Counted from the stretch's first letter, positions 1 through 7,758 are shown. The stretch is DNA of 58,178 bases from an uncultured Ruminococcus sp. (GCA_902776375.1 CACYPV010000009.1:1-58178), one strand, 5' to 3'. Translations and numbers: made by a program. Notes: generated from the letters alone by a model not told the origin.

Positions 1-290
1 TCTATTATTCTTCGGCTAGCTTTGCTATACCCATTTTTTGTCTGCTAAAAAAGTTGGAAATATTTTTTTATTTCCTCTTGACTTTTTATAGTTAGTCACT
101 CCTAAATAAAAATACCGTATCAAGCTTGTTGCCTGCTTACCCTTTAATAATAGCAAAAATTTCATTTTTATGCAATTTGCTATATGCACAATAAACCGCT
201 AATTTTTTAGCGAATATGCTAAATAATATTATTGCTGCCGCCTGAACCGCGCAATGAAAGCACAATAATATAAGTATCTAAGATACAAAA
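1..290. other. gene-free AT-rich left edge
   Basis: I see no convincing gene here. The DNA is AT-rich and contains one short perfect stem (CGCTAA at 197-202 and TTAGCG at 207-212 with a four-T loop). Short open frames lack ribosome binding sites and protein-like composition. Confidence 0.5.
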
Positions 291-329
291 ACAAAAAACC
301 ATGATAATGTTAAAAACAAAATCATGGTT
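291..329 (-). terminator. intrinsic terminator of the ireB operon
   Basis: On the minus strand AACCATGAT and ATCATGGTT form a 9-bp stem around a T-rich loop, followed by a run of T. It lies just downstream of the last gene of the ireB pair. Confidence 0.7.
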
Positions 330-348
330 GATCGCTATGTTATACTTA

Positions 349-651
349 TTATTTATTGCTCGCCAAAGCTCTTTCGAGCCAGATATCGGCGATATCCATC
401 GCGAGATAAAGCCCGCTTTTTTCACTTGATTTTATAAGCTGCTTGCGCGGTGAGAGGTACGGGTCGGTAGCCAAAAGCTGAATAGCCACCTTGTCGGCGA
501 TCTCCTCGCCGTTCACCTCTTTTTTGCTCTTTATTTGCAGCCTGATAACATACGGCTCTTCCATGTTGCCGTAATAGATCTCATCGCCGCAGCGAACCAA
601 GGGTCTGCCTTTATAGGTAAAGAAGTCCCCTGCTTTTTTGCTGTCTGCCAC
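349..651 (-). CDS. small conserved hypothetical protein downstream of ireB
   Basis: This is a 100-aa protein of unknown function. A longer frame runs back into ireB, but AGAAAGGA sits 10 nt before a GTG codon at 651, which gives an N-terminus of MADSKKAG and removes the overlap. The protein is charged, with a beta-rich middle (segments around RPLVRCGDEIYYGN and EPYVIRLQI) and a helical C-terminus. It has no signal peptide or membrane segment, so it is probably cytoplasmic. It follows ireB by 31 nt and shares its promoter and terminator. In many Firmicutes this slot holds ruvX or a DUF1292 gene; the protein does not resemble RuvX. I do not recognise the family. Confidence 0.75.
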   Translation of the reverse strand: MADSKKAGDFFTYKGRPLVRCGDEIYYGNMEEPYVIRLQIKSKKEVNGEEIADKVAIQLLATDPYLSPRKQLIKSSEKSGLYLAMDIADIWLERALASNK

Positions 652-682
652 AAAGCACCAATCCTTTCTATTTATATAAGAA

Positions 683-928
683 TCAAACGTTAAGGTACGA
701 CTTAACAAGTGCTTCCAGCAGGTCGTCGCGGTCAATTTTGCTGATGATGTTGCGCGCGTTGTTGTAGGTGGTGATATAGGTGGGATCCTCCGAGAGGATA
801 TATCCGACAATTTGATTGATGGGGTTATATCCCTTCTGCCTCAAAGCGTCGTAAACGATGGTAAGCCCCGCCTTGATCTGGTCATCCTTCTCTTCACCAA
901 GCGAAAATATCATAGTTTTGTCTAACAT
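683..928 (-). CDS. ireB: IreB family regulatory phosphoprotein (UPF0297)
   Basis: This 81-aa protein matches the IreB/UPF0297 family in length and sequence (MLDKTMIFSLGEEKD at the start, then an all-helical body with GYNPINQIVGYILSEDP and the TYITTYNNAR segment). In Enterococcus, IreB is a substrate of the PASTA kinase IreK, phosphorylated on N-terminal threonines, and tunes cephalosporin resistance. The N-terminal Thr5 here is a plausible equivalent site. A SigA-type promoter lies just upstream, and a 100-aa gene follows in the same transcript. The nearby T7SS locus encodes two other Ser/Thr kinases, but nothing in the sequence ties them to IreB. Confidence 0.95.
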   Translation of the reverse strand: MLDKTMIFSLGEEKDDQIKAGLTIVYDALRQKGYNPINQIVGYILSEDPTYITTYNNARNIISKIDRDDLLEALVKSYLNV

Positions 929-960
929 ACTGAAACACCTCCCAAGTATCTATTCTGTAA

Positions 961-989
961 TTATACATCATTTCTAAAAAAATAGCAAG
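961..989 (-). promoter_or_regulatory. SigA-type promoter of ireB
   Basis: On the minus strand TTGCTA (984-989) and TATAAT (961-966) are separated by 17 bp, about 35 bp upstream of the ireB start. Confidence 0.75.
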
Positions 990-1007
990 AGGTTTTTTAT
1001 AAGTTGA

Positions 1008-1024
1008 AAGTTGATTCAACTTTT
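1008..1024. promoter_or_regulatory. palindrome between divergent promoters
   Basis: AAAGTTGA (1008-1015) and TCAACTTT (1017-1024) form a perfect 8-bp inverted repeat around one base. It lies between the ireB promoter and the divergent promoter of the 1094 gene. It could be an operator for both; no bound protein can be named. Confidence 0.4.
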
Positions 1025-1034
1025 AAAAAAACAG

Positions 1035-1063
1035 TTGATTTATTTGAAAAAGTATAGTATTAT
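1035..1063 (+). promoter_or_regulatory. SigA-type promoter of the 1094 gene
   Basis: TTGATT (1035-1040) and TATTAT (1058-1063) are spaced by 17 bp, about 30 bp upstream of the TTG start at 1094. Confidence 0.6.
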
Positions 1064-1093
1064 ATAGTTTGACATTCAAAGGAGGTATATCAC

Positions 1094-2008
1094 TTGGACG
1101 ATTACAAAGAATATATGGACGAAAATTACGATGAGTATGATGATACCGAAAGCGAGGGCGCAGAGTACTACGGCTCCTCTTACGGTTGGAAAAGAAACGG
1201 CTCATACGAAACCGAAAAGCCGAAAAAATTCTCGGTACTGCAGCGCACCGTACTTATCAGCGCCGCTATCGTAGGCGCCGCTATACTTATTACTATTATA
1301 TGCAGAGTGTTCTTCTTCGGCGGCAGCTTTGAAAGCAACTGGCATTTTTCAGAGACGGTCGGCACTCAGGATCAGGCTCAGGTTTACGACTACAACCTTA
1401 AATTCAAGGACGACACCGTCACCGTTGAGCTGGGCAGCCTCGAAACCAAGGGTCAGTACACCATGACCCACATCGACTCTGACCTCGCCAAGCGCGTCAA
1501 GGACGGCGATTCCAAGATCGGCGAGCCTGTGGTTATTATCGAAAACACCTTCACGGTATTTGACGGCATCTTCTCTTACAATGTATCCGGAAACATTTTT
1601 GCGGGTCACACGATGACGCTCACCAATGTAAACTATGAAGACAACAAGCTAAAGTTTGACGACCGCACTGTTGAAGCTTCCGTCCCCTTCCGCAACGGTG
1701 AGTTCAGCAAGGACGACAAGATCGTAGGCACCTGGGAGTTCAAGGACGAGCAGGGCAGCCTGACCTACGAGTTTGACGCAGACGGAAACTACACCATCGT
1801 AGATAAGCTTCCGAACAATACCCAAAGGCAGTCGGGCATTTACAACTGCAAGGACGGCGTTCTCACCCTCACCTACAAGGTCGGCAAGAACATCGACGTG
1901 CCCAAGCACTACGAGGTCAAGGGCGACAAGCTCGTCATCAACGAGCCCGTTCAGGAAAGCGCCGATAAAGTTATTGAGAAGCCCTACGAGTACACCAGAG
2001 TAAAATAA
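1094..2008 (+). CDS. single-pass membrane protein with lipocalin-like C-terminal domain
   Basis: This 304-aa protein starts at a TTG codon 8 nt after GGAGG. Residues 1-48 are acidic and tyrosine-rich (cytoplasmic), residues about 51-75 form one transmembrane helix, and the rest is predicted extracellular. Near residue 213 a GTWEFKDEQGSLTYEFDADG segment followed by further beta strands (GIYNCKDGVLTLTY, YEVKGDKLVI) resembles lipocalin-like/DUF5640-type repeats found in Clostridia surface proteins. The ligand is unknown. It is transcribed away from ireB from its own promoter, and yebC follows 28 nt after its stop. The fold assignment rests on pattern only. Confidence 0.8.
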   Translation: MDDYKEYMDENYDEYDDTESEGAEYYGSSYGWKRNGSYETEKPKKFSVLQRTVLISAAIVGAAILITIICRVFFFGGSFESNWHFSETVGTQDQAQVYDYNLKFKDDTVTVELGSLETKGQYTMTHIDSDLAKRVKDGDSKIGEPVVIIENTFTVFDGIFSYNVSGNIFAGHTMTLTNVNYEDNKLKFDDRTVEASVPFRNGEFSKDDKIVGTWEFKDEQGSLTYEFDADGNYTIVDKLPNNTQRQSGIYNCKDGVLTLTYKVGKNIDVPKHYEVKGDKLVINEPVQESADKVIEKPYEYTRVK

Positions 2009-2035
2009 TCGATTTTAATATAAAGGATTGATAAT

Positions 2036-2767
2036 ATGTCAGGACATAATAAATGGAGCACCATCAAACAGAAAAAGGGCAAAAATGACGCCGCGCGCGC
2101 CAAGGTATTCACCAAGATCGGCAGAGAGCTTATCGTCGCTATCAAGACCGGCGGCAGCGCCGACCCCAACGTCAACTCAAAGCTGAGAGATACCATTGCC
2201 AAGGCAAAGGCGGCTAACGTGCCCAACGACAACATCGAGCGCATCATCAAGAAGGCGGCTAACGACACCGACTCTACCAACTACGAGTCCGTCACCTACG
2301 AGGGCTACGGCCCCAGCGGCGTAGCTGTCATCGTCGAGGCGCTGACCGACAACCGCAACCGCACCGCCGGCGAGGTTCGCCACTACTTTGACAAGTTCGG
2401 CGGCAACATGGGCACGCAGGGCTGCGTAAGCTTCATGTTCTCGCAGAAGGGCGTTATCATCATCGAGCGCGAAGACCTTGAAAAGGACGAGGACACCGTT
2501 ATGAGCGACGCGCTTGAATGCGGCGCGTCCGACTTTGAGGCTGACGACGACATCTTCACCATCTACACCGAGCCCGAGGATTTCAGCGCGGTGAGAGAAG
2601 AGCTTGAGAAGCTCGGCTACACCTTTGCCTCCGCAGAGCTCGAAATGGTACCCAGCACCTACACCAAGCTCGACGACGAGGAGACCGCCGTCAAAATGCA
2701 GAAGATGCTCGACATGTTCGAGGATAACGACGACATCCAGAACGTTTGGCACAACTGGGACGACTGA
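2036..2767 (+). CDS. yebC: YebC/PmpR family regulatory protein (TACO1 family)
   Basis: This 243-aa protein is full-length for the YebC/TACO1 family. It begins with the signature [16 protein letters not shown] and carries the conserved [19 protein letters not shown] and [14 protein letters not shown] segments. Family members were described as DNA-binding regulators (PmpR) and more recently as translation factors that relieve ribosome stalling; the sequence does not show which role applies. AAAGGA precedes the ATG. Its codon use is strongly GC-ending, unlike the T7SS locus further on. Confidence 0.97.
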   Translation: MSGHNKWSTIKQKKGKNDAARAKVFTKIGRELIVAIKTGGSADPNVNSKLRDTIAKAKAANVPNDNIERIIKKAANDTDSTNYESVTYEGYGPSGVAVIVEALTDNRNRTAGEVRHYFDKFGGNMGTQGCVSFMFSQKGVIIIEREDLEKDEDTVMSDALECGASDFEADDDIFTIYTEPEDFSAVREELEKLGYTFASAELEMVPSTYTKLDDEETAVKMQKMLDMFEDNDDIQNVWHNWDD

Positions 2768-2867
2768 GTCGTCTTGCAGCGCGCCTTTGGATAACGTCGC
2801 TTGACAAAGCGTTTGGCTGACGGCGCATCAAGCGTTAAGCGTGATCAATAATGCGCCTTGTTAATGC

Positions 2868-2887
2868 GGAATTCGGAATTCGGAATT
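2868..2887. repeat. heptamer tandem array (GGAATTC unit)
   Basis: Three consecutive 7-bp GGAATTC units lie in the spacer after yebC. They belong to the same class of 7-bp arrays found at seven other spacers in the window. Confidence 0.7.
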
Positions 2888-2910
2888 GACTTGTTTTTCA
2901 ACTATATAAT

Positions 2911-2949
2911 AAAAAGAGGAACGTGGTTTTCAAGTCACGTTCCTTTTTG
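2911..2949 (+). terminator. intrinsic terminator downstream of yebC
   Basis: AGGAACGTG and CACGTTCCT form a 9-bp stem around a 10-nt loop, followed by TTTTTG. An A-rich upstream flank would let it work in both directions. Confidence 0.75.
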
Positions 2950-3015
2950 TTTATGTATTAGATTAAGGGCTGTGTAGTGAAGACGTATCTGACAAATGCA
3001 ATGGTTTGATTAACG

Positions 3016-3094
3016 ACGTAGGGGCGCACCCATGTGTGCGCCCGCATAGAAATGCGCAACGTTTTCGGGCGGACACGCGGGTCCGCCCCTACGT
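3016..3094. repeat. two-hairpin palindromic element, copy 1 (REPIN-like)
   Basis: This 79-bp element has terminal inverted repeats ACGTAGGGGCG and CGCCCCTACGT. Inside are two independent hairpins, GGGCGCACCC...GTGCGCCC and GGGCGGACACGCGGGTCCGCCC. Copies occur at 4211 (same orientation) and 45690 (inverted). It has no coding capacity. The structure resembles REPIN or MITE-like elements moved in trans. Confidence 0.75.
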
Positions 3095-3121
3095 ATTATA
3101 ACCAACGTTTCTGCCACACAT

Positions 3122-3184
3122 TGGGGGATTCTTCGACTAAATCGCTGAACGCGATTTTGCCTCCGGCACCGCTCAGAATGACAG
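3122..3184. repeat. dispersed intergenic repeat (GGATTCTTCGAC...CTCAGAATGACA type)
   Basis: The string GGGGGATTCTTCGAC followed by CGCTCAGAATGACAGC recalls a widespread bacterial dispersed repeat. Its inner bases include the palindrome AATCGCTGAACGCGATT. No second copy exists in this window, so this is from memory of the motif. Confidence 0.4.
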
Positions 3185-3219
3185 CGGGCGGCAAAGCACT
3201 GCCACTAATGCAAAACACA

Positions 3220-3306
3220 CTGTAGGGGTCGGTCTTGACCGACCCGCGGGTTGAACACTAAACGTTTCGTTTATAGTTTGCGGTTTGGTCAAGACCAAAC
3301 CCTACA
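3220..3306. repeat. two-hairpin palindromic element, second family
   Basis: This 87-bp element has the same layout as the 3016 element but different sequence. Terminal repeats are CTGTAGGG and CCCTACAG, and the internal hairpins are GGTCGGTCTTGACCGACC and GGTTTGGTCAAGACCAAACC. The shared GTAGGGG end suggests both families could be recognised by the same enzyme. Confidence 0.65.
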
Positions 3307-3343
3307 GAATGTTGGATTATCCGCCATACGTTTCTGCTAAATT

Positions 3344-3396
3344 AATTCCGCATTCCGCATTCCGAATTCCGCATTAATCTAGCCTCTAGCCTCTAC
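3344..3396. repeat. heptamer tandem arrays (ATTCCGC and CTAGCCT units)
   Basis: Two short arrays lie back to back: about four ATTCCGC-type 7-bp units (3344-3376) and CTAGCCT units (3378-3396). They end just upstream of the 3478 gene. Confidence 0.65.
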
Positions 3397-3477
3397 CCCG
3401 CTTGACTTTATCATGTGCATATGATATACTGTAGACAAACAAAAAACTATATTTCACCCCTGAAAGGAGATAGATTT

Positions 3478-3879
3478 ATGAACGGACGATTCAGAATAAA
3501 ATGCCCGCAATGCGGACAGGTTCAGGACATCAACTGCCCCGTGCAGTGCAAATGCGGCGCGCAGCTTGTTCCCCAGCAGGGCGAGATACGCATGTACCGC
3601 ATGGGCAACTTCTGGGGAGCCGCCGCCGGATTTGGAGTTTACATTGACGAGCAGCCCTTCGGACACATCGGCAACCGCGAGACCGTCGCCTATTCCCTGC
3701 CCTTCGGCACCCACAGGGTACATGTCGCTCAGGGCATGAGCCGCAGGTGCAGCGACATAATGGTAACGCTCAGCCCCGAGACCCCCTTCGCCTTCCTAAA
3801 GGTGCGCATCAAGCCCGGCTTCTGGACGAACTCATTTGTTCTGGAACCCTCCACCCCCGAAGAAATGCCGCCCATTTGA
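3478..3879 (+). CDS. zinc-ribbon protein of unknown function
   Basis: This 133-aa protein starts at the ATG at 3478, preceded by GAAAGGAG; a longer in-frame start at 3415 lacks a ribosome binding site. The N-terminus carries a CPQC and CPVQCKC zinc-ribbon. The rest (about residues 40-133) is a beta-rich domain with GVYIDEQPFGHIGNRE and LPFGTHRVHVAQG segments, resembling small PEGA/DUF2846-like domains that follow a zinc ribbon in Clostridia. There is no membrane segment. It is monocistronic with a strong terminator after it and repeat-rich DNA on both sides. The function is unknown. Confidence 0.8.
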   Translation: MNGRFRIKCPQCGQVQDINCPVQCKCGAQLVPQQGEIRMYRMGNFWGAAAGFGVYIDEQPFGHIGNRETVAYSLPFGTHRVHVAQGMSRRCSDIMVTLSPETPFAFLKVRIKPGFWTNSFVLEPSTPEEMPPI

Positions 3880-3905
3880 TTTATATTTCTTTTTGAGCAT
3901 TATAA

Positions 3906-3934
3906 AAGCCTTCTCACAACGAGAAGGCTTTTTT
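3906..3934 (+). terminator. intrinsic terminator after the 3478 gene
   Basis: AAGCCTTCTC and GAGAAGGCTT pair around a short loop and are followed by six T residues. Confidence 0.85.
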
Positions 3935-3989
3935 CTTATAAAGAATATTGCTGCATTTTGAGATTATCATAGACAAACGTTTGTGCTTT

Positions 3990-4188
3990 GTCGCCTTCGG
4001 CGAATCCGTAGCCGGACGGCAACCCTTTTGTCGCTTCGCGACATTTCCCCTTGAAGGGGGAATCACGTATCCGGACGGCAACCCTTTTGTCGCTTCGCGA
4101 CATTTCCCCTGTCAGGGGAAACATCCTTATCCGACCAATTCGCAAGCGAATTGCCCACCTTCTCCGCAAGGGAGAAGGCTTTCTTTTT
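3990..4188. repeat. chain of seven mini-hairpins with an internal duplication
   Basis: Consecutive short perfect stems occur here: TCGCC/GGCGA (3991-4003), GTCGC/GCGAC (4030-4042), a TTCCCC/GGGGAA stem (4044-4062), GTCGC/GCGAC again (4089-4101), TTTCCCC/GGGGAAA (4103-4121), CAATTCGC/GCGAATTG (4136-4153) and CCTTCTCC/GGGAGAAGG (4158-4178). The block CCGGACGGCAACCCTTTTGT is duplicated, and an inverted copy lies at 45811-45880. The last stem, followed by a T-rich run, could terminate plus-strand transcription. Confidence 0.7.
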
Positions 4189-4210
4189 CAGAAGCGTTTG
4201 GTTCATTGCC

Positions 4211-4283
4211 GTAGGGGCGCACCCATGTATGCGCCCGTAGGATAATGCGACGTTATCGGGCGGACACACGGGTCCGCCCCTAC
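4211..4283. repeat. two-hairpin palindromic element, copy 2 (REPIN-like)
   Basis: This is nearly identical in plan to the 3016 element, with GTAGGGGCG and CGCCCCTAC ends and two internal hairpins. The spacer between the two hairpins differs. Confidence 0.75.
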
Positions 4284-4287
4284 GTAG

Positions 4288-4346
4288 TACCTAAGACCTA
4301 ATACCTAATACCTAGTACCTAATACCTAGTACCTAATACCTAATCA
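4288..4346. repeat. heptamer tandem array (ACCTAAT/ACCTAGT unit)
   Basis: About eight 7-bp units of ACCTAAT, ACCTAGT and ACCTAAG run up to within a few bases of the stop codon of the 4352 gene. The reverse-complement array occurs at 45629-45682. Both lie next to a two-hairpin element. Confidence 0.8.
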
Positions 4347-4351
4347 AGCCT

Positions 4352-5203
4352 CTAGCTTCTAACCTCGTATTCCAAAACATCAAGCACGGTCTCGCCGTCG
4401 ATCTGCAGGGCGACGGGGCGGTCGAATTTGACCTTGATGTGGTGACCCTTCATGACGTTCACCATTTTCTTTTTGACGTGCTCGCCCTTGAAGATCGTGG
4501 GGAAAGCCACCAGAGTGCGCAGCCTTCCGGCGCCGCCCATGACCATGCAGGTGACGTTATGCTCGGGGTCGAGGCGGTTTTGGTGGGGAGCCGCCATCAT
4601 TCCGCCGCCGTAGTATCTGCCCTTCATGGTGGGCACGAGCCAAGCCTTTTTGAAGGTGAGCTTTTTGCCGTCGACATCGATCTCGGCGTTGGTGGGGCTG
4701 TACTTGTAGAGCATGCCCTTTATCGCGATAGAGGTGTAGTTTATGGGCTTGTCGCTCTTTTCGCGCTGGCGGTCGCCCTCCTCGCAGCAGTAGCCGTCGA
4801 TGCCGAAGCCGACGTTGTTCAGGAATTTATATGTCTTGCCCTTGACGATGACGGTGGGCAGGTTCGTCAAATACTTGTTGATCTGCTCGGGAGCGTCGCC
4901 GGGCTTTTTGTTGATGTCTGTCCAGAAGTCGTTGCCGCTGCCGGCGGGATAGTAATAGAGCTTATTTTTCAGCTTGTCGCAGTCCACGTGGTTGATAAAG
5001 TAGTTGAGCGTGCCGTCGCCGCCGCAAAGGCAGACCTCGTCCTCGGGCTGCAACCCGGCAAAGAACTCCTCGTGGGTTTTATTGAGGGCGGTCGAATCGA
5101 GGTACTCGACGTCTTTGTCCTTCCACAGCTCTTTGAGCGGTTCTATCGCCTTGTCGCACAAGTTATTGTTTGCGGTTTTGTTGTAAAGCACGTAGGTTTT
5201 CAT
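4352..5203 (-). CDS. diacylglycerol/lipid kinase family protein
   Basis: This 283-aa protein has the DAGK catalytic domain of the NAD-kinase-like fold: the nucleotide-binding CLCGGDGTLNYFIN (GGDGT at residues 61-65) and the PAGSGND motif (86-92). Soluble bacterial members phosphorylate diacylglycerol or related lipids such as undecaprenol or sphingosine analogues. Its ATG overlaps the end of the PlsC-like gene by 4 nt, so the two are translationally coupled and probably act together in phospholipid turnover. The exact substrate is not visible. Confidence 0.88.
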   Translation of the reverse strand: MKTYVLYNKTANNNLCDKAIEPLKELWKDKDVEYLDSTALNKTHEEFFAGLQPEDEVCLCGGDGTLNYFINHVDCDKLKNKLYYYPAGSGNDFWTDINKKPGDAPEQINKYLTNLPTVIVKGKTYKFLNNVGFGIDGYCCEEGDRQREKSDKPINYTSIAIKGMLYKYSPTNAEIDVDGKKLTFKKAWLVPTMKGRYYGGGMMAAPHQNRLDPEHNVTCMVMGGAGRLRTLVAFPTIFKGEHVKKKMVNVMKGHHIKVKFDRPVALQIDGETVLDVLEYEVRS

Positions 5204-5934
5204 TGTTTTTCCTCCAGTTTGTTAAGCATAAACTCGCGTACCTCGTCGCCGAGAACGGCAGTCTTTATCTTCTTTATCTCGTCCGCCTTGTACACCTTCA
5301 CCACGTCGATGTAAATGTGGCTGCGGTGCAGCGGAAAGTTCTTTTGGATGTCGTAGGTGTTTTTTACGGTGACGACGACAAGCGGCACGTTCGCCTTTTG
5401 AGCTATCTTGAACATGGCGTTGTGGAAGGGCAGCAAGCCCTCGCCGTAGTTGCGCGTGCCCTCGGGGTATACCGCCACGCTAGCGACGTCGCGGTTTATC
5501 AGGTCTACCGCGCGGTTTATGGTCTTTACGGCGTTGCGTGGATTCTCGCGGTCGATCGCCATAAAGCAAAGGCGGTGGATTATCCTGCCGTAGATCGGCA
5601 CCTTAAAGTTCTCGGGCTTCGATATAAAGCTGAGCTGTCTGTCGCCGAACACCAGCCACGAAAGAATGGGGTCGAACTTTGAGCGGTGGTTGCTCACCAT
5701 CAGGAACCGCCCGTCGGGCAGCAGCTCCTTCCCCGTCACGTGCAGCTTGATGCGCGCGATCTTTGTCATTACCCAAGTTGAGCTGTTCAAAAGAAAGCGG
5801 AAGTATTTGCTCTCTTTGTCGTACTCCTTATTCATGTTTACAAACAGGGAGCTGATGATTATCAGCAAAATGTAGGCAAAAAACAAGCCCACAACGCCAA
5901 GCAGCGCCCAAAGTATTATCATCCACCAAGCCAT
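5200..5934 (-). CDS. plsC: 1-acyl-sn-glycerol-3-phosphate acyltransferase (PlsC family)
   Basis: This 244-aa enzyme has an N-terminal hydrophobic helix (about residues 4-33) that places it at the membrane. The NHRSKFDP motif (the HX4D box, His83 and Asp88) and YPEGTRNYG (EGTR at 158-161) are the two PlsC/lysophosphatidate acyltransferase hallmarks. It converts lysophosphatidic acid to phosphatidic acid in glycerophospholipid synthesis. The downstream lipid-kinase gene overlaps by 4 nt (ATGA). The window contains no other fatty-acid gene. Confidence 0.92.
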   Translation of the reverse strand: MAWWMIILWALLGVVGLFFAYILLIIISSLFVNMNKEYDKESKYFRFLLNSSTWVMTKIARIKLHVTGKELLPDGRFLMVSNHRSKFDPILSWLVFGDRQLSFISKPENFKVPIYGRIIHRLCFMAIDRENPRNAVKTINRAVDLINRDVASVAVYPEGTRNYGEGLLPFHNAMFKIAQKANVPLVVVTVKNTYDIQKNFPLHRSHIYIDVVKVYKADEIKKIKTAVLGDEVREFMLNKLEEKQ

Positions 5935-6040
5935 TATATCACTCCATTTTTAGATGCTAGCATCTATAATTATACCTTTTATTCGGCAAAAGGTCAATTA
6001 AAATGACATGCCAACAAATTACAAAAAGATTACAGTTTGC

Positions 6041-6070
6041 AAAAAGTTGCATAGTTGTATGCAACTTTTT
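6041..6070. terminator. perfect 13-bp hairpin with T/A tails
   Basis: AAAAAGTTGCATA and TATGCAACTTTTT form a perfect 13-bp stem around the loop GTTG. It has the shape of a bidirectional terminator but lies upstream of the 6106 gene, with no convergent gene ending there. It may be an attenuator or the scar of an earlier insertion. A second small stem, CCCCTTTAGTGAAAGGGG (6080-6097), covers the ribosome binding site of the 6106 gene. Confidence 0.5.
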
Positions 6071-6105
6071 CCGTTAAAGCCCCTTTAGTGAAAGGGGTTT
6101 TTAAT

Positions 6106-6846
6106 ATGACTGAAACAATCAAACCGAAGGCGTTCCAATGTTATCTTGACAATATAACCGTTTTGGAGCATTTATCCGACGAAGAAGCGGGCAGGCTGTG
6201 GAAGCTGCTGTACAATCTGGCTGTAAACGGAGAGCGCGGCGAATGTGACGATCCTATGGTAAGCATGGCGTTTGACATGATGGCGAACAAGCTGGAGAGC
6301 GATTTTGCCGCCTATGAGAGAAAAGTAAAGGCTAACCGTGAGAATGGCAGAAAAGGAGGTATTGCCAAAAAGATGAATCAAGACTTAGCGAACGGTAGCG
6401 AACGCTATGATTCGCTTACCGATTCTAGCCAATATAAAGATAAAGATAAATATAAAGATAAATATAAAAACGAAGATGAAAACGAAAATGAAAAGTCAGC
6501 AGAGGCTGACGCTGTTGCCGCCGCTGCTGACGTTGTTTCGCTTTATAATGATATTTGTGTAAGTCTGCCTGACGTTGAGGCGGTCACGGACTCGCTTGTA
6601 AACAGGGTCGCCCGTCTGGGCGATATAAACTACCGCGAATACTTTGAGCGCGTGCAGAGCTCCGACTTTTTGAGCAGCCGCAGCGGAAGGTGGCACGGCT
6701 GCAATCTGGACTGGCTGCTGCGCCCCGACACCGTTCAAAAGGTGCGCGCCGGAACATACGACAACCGCAAGCCGAAGCCCGCGCCAACCAAAGCCTCGTA
6801 CGATATAAAGGAGCTGGAGAAGATAGATACGCTGGAGTTTATTTGA
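6106..6846 (+). CDS. phage replisome-organizer-like protein (DUF6291-like)
   Basis: This 246-aa protein starts at the ATG after AAAGGGG; a longer frame from 6055 has no ribosome binding site. The N-terminal 80 residues (KPKAFQCYLDNITVLEHLSD, then GRLWKLLYNLAVNGE) match the DUF6291 type seen in prophages and mobile elements of Clostridia. A low-complexity Lys/Asp/Glu linker follows (KDKDKYKDKYKNEDENE), then a C-terminal helical domain with FLSSRSGRWHGCNLDWLLRPD, like replisome organizer or primosome C-termini. No other phage genes flank it, so it is an isolated cargo gene between repeat arrays. Confidence 0.75.
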   Translation: MTETIKPKAFQCYLDNITVLEHLSDEEAGRLWKLLYNLAVNGERGECDDPMVSMAFDMMANKLESDFAAYERKVKANRENGRKGGIAKKMNQDLANGSERYDSLTDSSQYKDKDKYKDKYKNEDENENEKSAEADAVAAAADVVSLYNDICVSLPDVEAVTDSLVNRVARLGDINYREYFERVQSSDFLSSRSGRWHGCNLDWLLRPDTVQKVRAGTYDNRKPKPAPTKASYDIKELEKIDTLEFI

Positions 6847-6853
6847 GTAACAA

Positions 6854-6934
6854 GTGACAAATGACAAATGACAAGTTTGTTTATTTGCTGCCGTTGCTTA
6901 TACATCAACTTGCAATTTGTAATTTGTAATTTTC
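6854..6934. repeat. paired heptamer arrays, left arm
   Basis: A GACAAAT run (6854-6874) and, after a 35-bp gap, a TTGTAAT run (6910-6934) form 7-bp arrays. The same two arrays recur as their exact reverse complement, in reversed order, at 8240-8323, flanking the C39 peptidase and mscL genes. Confidence 0.75.
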
Positions 6935-7679
6935 AACTTATAACGACCGCCTGCTTATGCAAGGCGTCGTAGCCTGCCTTAAAGGCTTCCTTGTCGTACT
7001 CCATCACCTTGCCGTAGAGGGGGTCGGCGACTAGGACGCCGTTGTCGCTGTAGCCTACGAGCACCACGCAGTGCTCGGGCGATATCCAGTCAAAGCCGTA
7101 GAGCTCGTCGCTGATAACAGCCTCCTCACAGTCCTGCGTGCACCACACGATGACGGGCGCTCCCCTGTCGATGTAGGCGTACAGATCCTCTAATTCGCTG
7201 TCGGTGAGGTCGGTGACGCTGAGGTCGGAGCCGTATTCGTCGATCGCAAGCTCGGCAGCGGCGACAATAACAGGCGCGTAGCAGCCGAAGGAGTATTCAT
7301 CGGTCGGCAAGCCTACGAATTGCAGGTAGGGGTTAGCTTCGTCCACGTCGCCGGTGTCGATGTAACCGTTGGCGAGGTCGAGCTTGTCGATATCTATGCC
7401 GTTGTAGTTGAGCGCCATCGCAAGCGAGGTGACCTCGCAGCCCGTGGGAAGCTCGGGGTATTGGCTGATTGGCGTGACGTCGAGCTGCTTTTTGGGCGTT
7501 TCCTTTATGACGGGAGGGTCGTGCTTTTCCGTCGGCTTATGCCTTTTTCTTATACGGTGAACGGTTAAGCTGTGCCTTTCGTAACGGGCGACCGCGCCTG
7601 TTGAAAGAGCACAAGCACCCAGAAAAACCAACGCCGCCGCAAACGCCGCAACGCGTTTTTTATTGAATTTTTGAGACAT
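6933..7679 (-). CDS. secreted/anchored C39-like (papain-fold) peptidase
   Basis: This 248-aa protein has an N-terminal signal-anchor (about residues 9-30), a basic Pro-rich linker and a peptidase_C39_2 domain. The catalytic triad is visible: Cys81 in LPTGCEVTS with Gln73 before it, His203 in SPEHCVVLVGY, and Asp219 in VADPLYG. Proteins of this group are extracellular cysteine peptidases of mostly unknown substrate; they lack the ABC transporter of bacteriocin C39 exporters, and none is present here. It lies next to mscL and is framed by inverted heptamer arrays. Confidence 0.88.
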   Translation of the reverse strand: MSQKFNKKRVAAFAAALVFLGACALSTGAVARYERHSLTVHRIRKRHKPTEKHDPPVIKETPKKQLDVTPISQYPELPTGCEVTSLAMALNYNGIDIDKLDLANGYIDTGDVDEANPYLQFVGLPTDEYSFGCYAPVIVAAAELAIDEYGSDLSVTDLTDSELEDLYAYIDRGAPVIVWCTQDCEEAVISDELYGFDWISPEHCVVLVGYSDNGVLVADPLYGKVMEYDKEAFKAGYDALHKQAVVIS

Positions 7680-7719
7680 CGCGTCGCCTCCCTACAACAT
7701 TATTTTTCTGATAAAGAAT

Positions 7720-7745
7720 AAAAAGGCGCGTCAAGCGGCGCGCCT
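7720..7745 (-). terminator. intrinsic terminator of mscL
   Basis: On the minus strand AGGCGCG and CGCGCCT pair around an 8-nt loop, followed by a TTTTA run, just after the mscL stop. Confidence 0.75.
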
Positions 7746-7758
7746 CTTAAAAGCAATC

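Noticed and set aside
15-290. Short frames at the left edge
   Set aside because: They lack ribosome binding sites and overlap the AT-rich terminator region; the 219-425 frame is antisense to the end of the 349 gene.
4288-4346. CRISPR array
   Set aside because: The units are 7 bp with no unique spacers; these are short tandem repeats. No cas gene exists in the window.
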